In this document: in pieces, positions 10,151-19,581 of the stretch | How positions within the stretch are numbered: the first letter of the stretch is position 1 | Layout of the letters: every line of letters begins with the position of its first letter | Source of the DNA: Hypsibius dujardini | Lineage: Eukaryota; Tardigrada; Eutardigrada; Parachela; Hypsibiidae | Direction of reading: 5' to 3' | Assembly: GCA_001579985.1 (NCBI GenBank) | Contig: LRSR01014205.1 | Span: 1 to 22,614 of the forward strand | Length of the DNA: 22,614 nucleotides | The notes under the pieces: generated by a model | What the model was told of the DNA's origin: nothing | Database searches by the model: none | What the model saw: the letters and a program-made list of their open reading frames with translations, nothing else | Made by a program: the position numbers and the translations under genes

Positions 10151-10663
10151 CTGTACTGTCGCGATTCTAACGGCCGTTTTTGGCCCTACCAGTAAATTAC
10201 TACCCCCGGGCCAGCCTGCGTTCAATGAAATTCGCTGCTCTTTTGGCGGACTGAATCAATCAATCGTCCCATTATTTCAAGCCGTTTTTTTATATCCCAT
10301 TTGATTCTGCAAGGAAAAACCAGGAGTTCCGTTAAAATCAATCAATCGAGCGAAGGAGTTGACGACAAAACTTACTTCTTCCATTCTTGAATGTTCACCC
10401 GCGGAATCTGTTCGTTTAGCGCAAACTGGTTGACGGATAGATCAGACTCGTGAAATCGCTCAATTATTCGTTGCTTCTCGGCTTCAGAATAATTTGTTCC
10501 AGATGTTTTCACCATTTTAAAATCAGCCGTTGGAGCAGGAGCCGTTGCTTTACTCAATCAACAATCAACATGGTTTTGGCTGAACGGGATTGAATCCGTG
10601 ACGTCACGTAGTCTTGCACGAGGGAGGCGGGGCTAAGCTGGCGTTAGAATCGCGACAGTACAG
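10151..10663. mobile_element. pogo/Tigger-like non-autonomous element
   Basis: The ends are perfect inverted repeats beginning CTGTACTGTCGCGATTCTAA, and a TA flanks each end (10149-10150, 10664-10665). TA duplication and a transposase N-terminal HTH fragment inside place it near pogo/Tigger in the Tc1/mariner superfamily. At 513 bp it is an internal-deletion derivative of a larger parent element. Confidence 0.85.
10372..10515 (-). pseudogene. Transposase N-terminal HTH fragment
   Basis: From ATG 10515 the frame reads NYSEAEKQRIIERFHES...VNQFALNEQIPR...IQEWKK, the pattern of the first helix-turn-helix of pogo/Tigger/CENP-B-type transposases (x-Y-S/T-x-E-x-K-x-x-I, then a recognition helix ending in W-K-K). 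The stop TAA falls within AAGAAGTAAGTT, so the exon probably ends at a GTAAGT donor and the rest of the gene is deleted. It could at most encode a DNA-binding stub. Confidence 0.6.
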
Positions 10664-10665
10664 TA

Positions 10666-10821
10666 CTGTACTGCCGCGATTAAACCGGTCAGTTTAGCCG
10701 CGCCTCCGTCACACGCGTCTTTGTGTTGAGTGAGCACACACACTCACACACGCACACACTCACACAGGTCGAATGCGCTGCCCGGGTGCAAAAAGTGACC
10801 GGTTTAATCGCGGCAGTGCAG
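10666..10821. mobile_element. 156-bp MITE abutting the previous element
   Basis: The left end CTGTACTGCCGCGATTAAAC matches the reverse complement of the right end (CTGCACTGCCGCGATTAAAC) and continues through CGGTCA. TA flanks both ends (10664-10665, 10822-10823). The left TA is the same one that flanks the preceding element. The interior includes a short ACACTC/ACACAC-rich stretch. The first 13 bases resemble the neighbour's terminus. Confidence 0.85.
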
Positions 10822-10823
10822 TA

Positions 10824-11363
10824 CTGTGCGCTCCCGATCTCAAGGGTCGATTATGCCCCACCCCCGCTGATTCATATCAAGCTTGAGCGGATCATTCAAT
10901 TCCGTTCACTTGTCTGTGATTGGCCCGTTGGTTTTTGCCTGACAAGCTATGCTACCTTGATTGTTTGAAATGATGATTTCGGTTTCAAAATTGTTAAGCC
11001 AATAAAGTTCAGGTGAATCTGAATGAACAACCAAGCGAGCGACAGAACATGTTTTACCTAAAATTGTCCCGTAAGATCGCGAGCTCACAGGATAGAATAC
11101 ATTAAATTAGCGAAATTGAATAATTATACATCGATGAAAGCGGTCCTAAACAACCCAGGGACTGTTTCATTCTTCGTCGTAATTTCTATGGGCGTCGTTC
11201 GGGCACATCGGGGGAAGGAAAAACCAACGAAGCACTTGAGACTTCACCTCCACTCCACTTGACTTTCTAGCGGAGCCGCCATGAATAATTGCCACATCGT
11301 GTCCGCCTTGACCCCGCGGAAATGAATGCAAAATATGCAAGCTTCCTGATGCCAAGAGAACTT
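10824..11363. other. Intergenic, no gene recognised
   Basis: No supported gene. A minus-strand open stretch around 11345-11167 (contains GGHDVAIIHGG) has no known motif and overlaps a MITE, so I do not call it. Confidence 0.4.
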
Positions 11364-11514
11364 TGTATGTTCGCGTTAGACAGGGACAGTAGTACTGGAG
11401 TGGAACGTGAGCACGGCTGTGTGCAGCGTGCACCGTACACACAGCACAAGCGCCGCGTGGCCGATTAAACGTTCCACAGCTCGTACTCTGTCCCTGTCTA
11501 ACGCGAAAATACAG
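11364..11514. mobile_element. 151-bp MITE, copy 1
   Basis: Inverted termini contain CGCGTTAGACAGGGACAG at the left and its complement at the right (about 11489-11506). Its right end ...ACAG is followed by a TA (11515-11516). The interior (CACGGCTGTGTGCAG to GCCGATTAAACG) is nearly identical to copy 2. The TA target and CTGTA-type ends suggest the pogo/Tc1-mariner group. No coding capacity. Confidence 0.85.
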
Positions 11515-11551
11515 TACTGTATTTTTGCGTTCGACAGGGACAGTCGTAGTG

Positions 11552-11560
11552 GAGTCGAAC
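11552..11560. repeat. 9-bp target-site duplication, left
   Basis: GAGTCGAAC, identical to 12657-12665 on the other side of the inserted element. Confidence 0.9.
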
Positions 11561-12193
11561 ACGCAAACATCATTGGAAGAAAAAAATCCAATTGCCTACG
11601 CCATACAGGTTCCCTAGTAGGAGAAGTCTGTCGTAGACTTGTATTGTAGGCTCAGGTTTTACCCAGTCTGGGCCATATTTTACTGGTTTCTGGACATGGA
11701 ATTTTTTCGATCCCTATAAATGATCCCTGTGCATAGTATATGATTTTGCTGTGTGCGAAGTGTGGTAGCCGTAGCCTGATAGGGCCTTTTCATAGAAGAA
11801 TGAATCAAATGTAATTTCCAAAATTATTATTATTATTAATAATAATTTCCAAACGATGAAGGGAGAACGAAGTTGATTTTAAACGAATGTAAACAAACAG
11901 GGTACCGGACACAGTCAAAGGGTACCTAACCTGTTAAGGACTTATACTTAAGCATACTTATATCTTAAGCACCGAACTTATTAACGGTACCGACACGGCC
12001 AGGGGCACCAAACCGTTCTAAGATATGACAGTTTTGGGATGAGTTAGACGGACGAATAGAGTTACTTCAGAGCTGAACAAATTAGGTCAGGGCCTGCTGG
12101 CTGGTCGACCTATCGAGCAGCTCGACCCTCACGGTAGCTATCCTTCCGTACGGCTAACTCATCAGAATTTGAAAAAATGCGATATCCTAGGTT

Positions 12194-12377
12194 GGTTCGG
12201 TACCCCTGGCCGGTTTGGTACCCCTGGCCGGTTAGGTACCCCTGGCCGGTTAGGTACCCCTGGCCGGTTAGATACCCCTAGCCGGTTTGGTACCCCTGGC
12301 CGATTCGGTACCCCTGATCGGTTAGGTACCCCTAGTCGGTTAGGTACCCTATCTGGTTCGGTACCCCTGGCCGGTTC
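12194..12377. repeat. 18-bp KpnI-site minisatellite, ~10 copies
   Basis: Head-to-tail copies of GGTTMGGTACCCCTGGCC, most with a GGTACC (KpnI) core. One unit is shortened (GGTACCCTATCT). The plus strand is open as a GTPGRL/GTPGRF repeat, but this is a side effect of the 18-bp period. The array is internal to the foldback-like element. Confidence 0.95.
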
Positions 12378-12431
12378 TTTTTTTTGAAAACCTTCTTTAT
12401 CAGTATTGTAAAGAGTGCAGGGTGCCGATAA

Positions 12432-12500
12432 AGGGTACCTAACCGGCCAGGGGTACCGAACCGGCTAGGGGTACCTAACCGGCCAGGGGTACCGAACCGG
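12432..12500. repeat. Inverted copies of the 18-bp minisatellite
   Basis: About four units in the opposite orientation (AGGGGTACCGAACCGGC-type), separated from the main array by about 54 bp. The two arrays can fold into a long stem. Single diverged units with GGTACC also lie near 11900, 11920 and 11985. Confidence 0.93.
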
Positions 12501-12656
12501 CACAGACGGTATAGCACAGACGGTATCACAAATTCACAATGCCTCAAAAAATTTCCAAGTACTGGAACCATGCAGAAAGCCCAGGTGTTATTTGGCGTCT
12601 GGGTGGGTGCTAAACCGCGACTGGGCAGGATTTTTTTCTTCCAATGATGTTTGCGT

Positions 12657-12665
12657 GAGTCGAAC
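12657..12665. repeat. 9-bp target-site duplication, right
   Basis: GAGTCGAAC, identical to 11552-11560. Confidence 0.9.
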
Positions 12666-13029
12666 GCGTGCACGGCTGTGTGCAGTGTGCACCGTACACA
12701 CAGCACAAGCGCCGCGTGGCCGATTAAACGTTCCACAGCTCGTACTCTGTCCCTGTGTAACGCGAAAAACAGTATTTAAATTTTGCAAAATTCGCATTTG
12801 CTGACGTTCAAAGAAACAAGCCATACAAGCTAGTCAAGCCAAATTATTTAACCTTCCAAAAATGCATTTACCATCACTATTCACAGTGCCACTACTCCAA
12901 CAAGGATCAATACATATCGTTCATTACTTATTAGAATTTTCCATAATAAATCGGCAAAATCAATTTTCTTCGGATTACACATTAAAATTCAATTTGTTTT
13001 AAATCTGCGTGTAAAATACTTTAAAAAAA

Positions 13030-13569
13030 ATGAAATCCTTCCGCTCCATTTTGGGGCTTTTGGGGTTGTACTTCGTCCTGGTGGGAGTGTCGCCGGCACG
13101 CCACGGATCGATCGGCAACAACGGCGTCCCACTGACCGGAAGTCCGCACAACAACACCGGACATGCGCCGAGAGTGTCCGCTGAAAATTCAATCATCCCT
13201 GGACTTCCGGATAACGATTCGATTCCCCGATCGAATCAATCAATCAATCAAGGCCCCGAAACAGCGGTGAAACGGCCTGGACCTGCGGATAACGATTCGA
13301 TTCCCCAATCGAACCAATCAATCAATCAAGGCCCCCAAGCAGCGGTGAAACGGCCTGGACCTGCGGATAACAATTCGATTCCCCAATCAATCAATCAAGG
13401 CCCCCAAGCAGCGGTGAAACGGCCTGGACCTGCGGATAACGATTCGATTCCCCGATCGAATCAATCAATCAATCAAGGCCCCGAAGCCGCGGTGAAACGG
13501 CCTGGACCTGCGGATAACAATTCGATTCCCCGATCGAATCAATCAATCAAGGCCCCGAAGCAGTGGTGA
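13030..13569 (+). CDS. Secreted repeat protein, possible Lys-Arg peptide precursor
   Basis: One exon, 179 aa; the start ATG follows an A-run (good metazoan context). Residues 1-22 form a textbook signal peptide (KSFR, hydrophobic ILGLLGLYFVLVGV, then SPA). From residue 61 the protein is a 26-residue repeat with a 78-bp DNA period, unit DNDSIPRSNQSINQGPEAAV then KR and PGPA. Lys-Arg pairs fall at 81-82, 107-108, 130-131 and 156-157, bounding peptides of 24, 21 and 24 residues that start PGPADN and end AAV. Dibasic spacing suggests prohormone-convertase processing; no Gly precedes KR, so no amidation. N-x-S sequons (NDS, NNS, NQS) recur, so a glycosylated structural or mucin-like protein is the alternative. 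The last repeat is frameshifted and ends KAPKQW. I know no family match. Confidence 0.55.
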   Translation: MKSFRSILGLLGLYFVLVGVSPARHGSIGNNGVPLTGSPHNNTGHAPRVSAENSIIPGLPDNDSIPRSNQSINQGPETAVKRPGPADNDSIPQSNQSINQGPQAAVKRPGPADNNSIPQSINQGPQAAVKRPGPADNDSIPRSNQSINQGPEAAVKRPGPADNNSIPRSNQSIKAPKQW

Positions 13570-13575
13570 AACGGC
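13210..13575 (+). repeat. 78-bp coding tandem repeat, ~4.7 copies
   Basis: The word GATAAC(G/A)ATTCGATTCC recurs at 13210, 13288, 13366, 13435 and 13513, spacing 78, 78, 69, 78. The 69-bp unit is an in-frame 9-bp loss. Each unit embeds an (AATC)3-4 tract, coding N-Q-S-I. Confidence 0.95.
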
Positions 13576-13714
13576 GTTGACCCACGGCGACAAAGACAAC
13601 GTCAGTGTTGCCACGATTAACCACATCGACCACTTGAGAGATCCACCGGAATTGCAGCCGTCTTTCGTACAGTAACACTGAAAAATATATATGCAAACTT
13701 GTTTTTAAACCTAG
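13570..13714. other. 3' flank of repeat-peptide gene
   Basis: Two alternative downstream stops lie here: TGA 13578-13580 in the frame that would continue the repeat as VKRR, and TAA 13673-13675 in the third frame, which is open for 37 codons. An AATATA at 13684-13689 is a weak poly(A) candidate. Confidence 0.4.
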
Positions 13715-14149
13715 GTGCCCAAGTTAAAGCCACCCTTTAAGCTTTGGTCAAGCAAAATAGGGGGTCCGAGTTCGAGCCAGTTCCAGCCAACGAGAGCAGC
13801 TGTTTTTGATCGATCAATTGATTGAGCAAATTTATCTTTTGGCGGTCAAGCGTCCTTAATTAATTTCTTGACTGTTTTTCGATGCCTTAAATGTCCCAGC
13901 CTAGTAAGCCACGACTTGTAAAACCGACCAAAATTGTTATTTAATCAAGATTTTATTTTTAACTAAGATTTTATATATTAATAAGTTTTTTCTAATTTTA
14001 CTCCGTTCTGTTCTCCGATGGTTGGGGGAGTTCAATCAATAATCAATCAATCGTGGAAAAAAAGCAGCACGCGGTAGGTGAAATTGGCTCGAATTCGGAT
14101 CACCAATTGTGCTGGGCCAAAGGTTAAAGGGTGGCTTTAACTTGGGCAC
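13715..14149. mobile_element. 435-bp Tc1/mariner-like MITE
   Basis: A perfect 26-bp inverted repeat (left 13715-13740, starting GTGCCCAAGTTAAAGCCACC; right 14124-14149) continues imperfectly for about 75 bp inward. TA at 13712-13713 fits a Tc1/mariner target. The right flank is an ACACAGGC microsatellite, so the second TA cannot be confirmed. There is no coding capacity. It holds AATC-rich stretches similar to those in the neighbouring gene. Confidence 0.88.
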
Positions 14150-14230
14150 ACAGGCACACAGTCACACAGCCACACAGGCACGCAGGCACACAGGCACACA
14201 GGCACACAGGCACACAGGCACACAGACACA
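14147..14230. repeat. (ACACAGGC)n microsatellite
   Basis: Octamer-type units begin exactly where the MITE ends and run to 14230 with some variants (ACACAGTC, ACACAGCC). Its position suggests growth from the element's terminal CACA. Confidence 0.9.
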
Positions 14231-14444
14231 CGATGGTTACTTGAACTAACTGGGACTACATCTATCATGTCTGAAAATGTCGTCACTCACATGAATTGTT
14301 TCTTTCATTTTCTTTCAGCTACAAAACCTCGCCCCTTTCAAATCATATCATATTTATTGGGCCTGATATATATAATATTTTATTATCGGTCCTCACTTAT
14401 ATAAAACATAATGGAAATAAATAGTCAAAGTTCGAGGCCGTGCC

Positions 14445-14450
14445 TTTATT
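14445..14450 (-). terminator. Candidate poly(A) signal of Ly6-like gene
   Basis: AATAAA on the minus strand, 57 nt past the proposed stop codon. Confidence 0.5.
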
Positions 14451-14506
14451 ATATGGGATGTATTTTTAACATGTTACTGCTGTGATATTTGGTGTCGTTA
14501 CGGAGG

Positions 14507-14735
14507 TTACCTGCTCCCAGTAAGTTCCTCGGGCTGAAAAACAAACATATAGTAATTTCAATTAAGGTGACGTTGATTTTCGAAAATGAAGCAGACATAC
14601 AGTCATAACCCCAGTCACAGCCTTGAAGTTGGCCGTGAGACGAAGCTTGCGCGCACCGCCTAATGATGCTTTTCCATCTTTTATCCCCTGGAAAAGAGAT
14701 TAATCGGTCAATTTTTTCTAGGTCGCTGATCTACC

Positions 14736-14784
<49 letters not shown>

Positions 14785-15283
14785 GCCTGTCTGTCTGCCT
14801 GTCTGCCTGCCTGTCTGCCTGCCTGTCTGCCTGCCTGTCTTCTTGTCCTCATTTGTTGTGTCTATTTGTCTGACGTGCGGAGTTCTTTCCTTACAGATAA
14901 AAGCTCGAGGACTAAGTTGCGTATACTTCAGACACATCAGTCCAGGTGAAGTGGCCTCATCCCGGCTGCAGTCCACCAACGAATGCTCTCCCTCCCGAAA
15001 CGGGCCTTCCGTACCGCAACGATCAGCTGACGTTCGATCCTGATCCGTCCCACACTGATAGCAAAATATCGATTCACCTGAATCGCATAAACTCAGACGT
15101 AATTCCACCATCCAATATAATTATTTTAAAGTATCACGATCATTCCTAGGCACCAGTCAGAAACAGTCAAATTGTTCACAGACATTCCTACTACATAAAA
15201 AATTTGTTATAAAAATCACACTCACCTGAAGGAACGCACAGAAGCTTCACAACAATCACGTACAACCAAATTTGCCCATCCAT
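14507..15283 (-). CDS. Secreted Ly6/uPAR-like (quiver-type) small protein
   Basis: Proposed minus-strand exons: 15283-15226, 15077-14895, 14659-14601, 14533-14507; all junctions are GT-AG and in frame, giving 108 aa. Exon 1 encodes a signal peptide (MDGQIWLYVIVVKLLCVPS) after two in-frame stops. Exon 2 has the Ly6 opening ESIFCYQCGTDQ followed by Cys at RCG, VDCS and MCLK, spacing typical of small three-finger Ly6/quiver proteins, which modulate receptors and ion channels or build septate junctions. The usual C-terminal CC..D.CN motif and GPI-type hydrophobic tail are not seen, so exons 3-4 are uncertain or the protein is soluble and atypical. It lies 247 bp downstream of the GPR107 stop, same strand. 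Confidence 0.6.
14734..14841. repeat. (CTGT)n microsatellite in Ly6-like intron 2
   Basis: About 27 CTGT/CTGC units, perfect at the left and interspersed with CTGC at the right. It lies inside intron 2 (14660-14894), which it lengthens to 235 nt. In the transcript it reads (ACAG)n. Confidence 0.95.
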
Positions 15284-15289
15284 TTATTA
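15284..15289 (-). terminator. Candidate GPR107 poly(A) signal
   Basis: AATAAA on the minus strand, about 240 nt beyond the GPR107 stop and directly abutting the ATG of the Ly6-like gene. I saw no other AATAAA in between. Confidence 0.45.
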
Positions 15290-15530
15290 GTCCCCCATGA
15301 ATGATTGATGCTGATAAGAGTAACTTCAAATATTGCGAAAACTATTACAGATACGATGGGTGAATTTTACGGTAAGAAAAAAAATCACTAAAAAACAACT
15401 CTTCCGACAGAGACAACGATTGTTGCAACAAACAATCACTTGAGTCGTAAAATCAATGAACCATTAACGAAACAGCTTCAAAGGCCAAGCCAAACATGGA
15501 ATCGAGGAGTGAACTTAGGAGCCAGGCAGA

Positions 15531-18499
<2,969 letters not shown>

Positions 18500-19235
18500 T
18501 TTTTGCGTCCAAAACGTCTCGGAATCCTTGACGACGAGGACGACGCGTCCCCTTCCGCAGCAGTGTGCACCCCAATCCACTCCTCGTAACCAGAGGAATG
18601 GTAAGTCAACTCTTCAGGAATTCAAAAAAGGAACCTTTCACACAGCCACACCGTGTGTGATTCCGAACGGCAGATCAGGGGAAGGAGGACAAACGGCGCA
18701 AAAAAATGGAAGAATCCTCCGCGCCTTCAGAGTTCGGACATCCGTTTTGGAATTTGGAAATACACCTTTCCACTCAACTCTGCCAGAGTTGAAAGCAAAT
18801 TTTCCAAGGTTCTCGAAAAAAATTGTATCATTCATGCAGGAAGAAGAAGACAGGGCAAATTTTGATTTAAAGACAACTTGCGTTGGGGGTGTTTACGTTG
18901 TCTTGTAAGACGGCCACGCCTCTTTTGCCCCTTGACCCCCCCCCCGATCAGCTGCTGTGCCCGGAAAAGTGGACAATCAATTAATCTGTCGCACAAAACC
19001 AGCGATGAGACTCAAAAATATTCAAAGCGAGGAAAAAGTCCAATGCCCAGGCGGATTCGTTGATTGAGCCTACGAGCGTTGAACGCTGCGCCGTGCTTTC
19101 TAAAATTCCAATGCTCATCTTGCAAATCATACGTAATTATTATTGATAACGACGGCATTGTAAATTGTGAATAACAAGAGTACAAGGAAAGTCCTGAGAC
19201 TGGAACCGTCACGTGAGTTCGGTTCTATCGAACCG

Positions 19236-19243
19236 TTTGGCGC
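19236..19243 (+). promoter_or_regulatory. Candidate E2F site
   Basis: TTTGGCGC fits the E2F consensus TTTSSCGC. It lies about 340 bp upstream of the ZW10 start codon. E2F control would suit a mitotic gene, but a single 8-mer can occur by chance. Confidence 0.35.
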
Positions 19244-19555
19244 GGAGCCGGCCGTTGCCAGTTCGGAGTTTGAGACAGTAAAAGTGTAAACGACACTGTG
19301 ACGTCGTTCGAATCTCAGGATTTTCACTGTACGAGGAATCCAGCCTAGTTCAGGTAATCTATTTGCCTGACCTAATCCGGATCGGCGGTAATAATCCCCT
19401 CGCTCGGACCACTAAGTCAGACAGCTGTTGAGATGAAAGATTTACAATCAAGTAGTCGATCAACGGAACAAACCGTGCAATTACAAACTCTTCGGCGAAC
19501 AAGTTTTTATTTTATTTTATCATAATTTTATTTTTGATGTCGTAAAATTATTTGC

Positions 19556-19557
19556 AG
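19556..19557 (+). promoter_or_regulatory. Possible splice acceptor before ZW10 start
   Basis: TTATTTGCAG preceded by T-rich sequence lies 24 nt before the ZW10 ATG. It looks like a 3' splice site, either of a 5'UTR intron or of spliced-leader addition. Confidence 0.4.
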
Positions 19558-19581
19558 TGGCGGTTGTGATCTTGGCTGAAA

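Larger units (their letters stand above)
11561..12656. mobile_element. Foldback/Mutator-like element with 9-bp TSD
   Basis: The element begins ACGCAAACATCATTGG and ends with its exact reverse complement. Terminal repeats are 28/29 bp, differing by one A in an A-run. It is flanked by a perfect 9-bp duplication, GAGTCGAAC (11552-11560 and 12657-12665), inside a MITE whose intact sister copy lies next door, so the empty site can be inferred. The interior has no transposase but carries 18-bp repeats in opposite orientations. A 9-bp duplication, inverted ends and subterminal tandem repeats are the traits of Foldback and other Mutator-superfamily elements. Class assignment is inference; the insertion itself is seen directly. 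Confidence 0.88.
11517..12772. mobile_element. Same MITE, copy 2, split by an insertion
   Basis: The left 44 bp (11517-11560) and right part (12666-12772, after the second target copy) together rebuild a 151-bp element like copy 1, with TA at 11515-11516 and 12773-12774. It lies head-to-tail after copy 1, sharing one TA. It was interrupted at GAGTCGAAC by the 1.1-kb foldback-like element. Confidence 0.85.
18500..19581. promoter_or_regulatory. Divergent GPR107-ZW10 upstream region
   Basis: The 1.08 kb between the two start codons must hold both promoters. I saw no gene in it; open frames at 18477-18908 are short and unrecognised. There are no clear TATA boxes near either start. Possible elements near ZW10 are an E-box CACGTG at 19210-19215, an E2F-type site at 19236-19243 and a CRE-like TGACGTCG at 19299-19306. 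Confidence 0.5.

Noticed and set aside
12169-12387. GTPGRL/GTPGRF repeat protein
   Set aside because: It is a translation of the 18-bp KpnI minisatellite inside a mobile element. It has no signal peptide, and inverted copies lie next to it.
13760-13785. Second B-box-like word GAGTTCGAGCC
   Set aside because: It is part of the inward-extended inverted repeat of the 435-bp MITE and has no A box.
14663-15111. Open frames through the CTGT array at 14.7 kb (both strands)
   Set aside because: A stop-free tetranucleotide repeat keeps frames open. Only the Ly6-like exon (14895-15077) has independent support.
19299-19316. tRNA B-box-like GTTCGAATCTC (possible tRNA or SINE)
   Set aside because: No A box at the right distance and no cloverleaf could be drawn.
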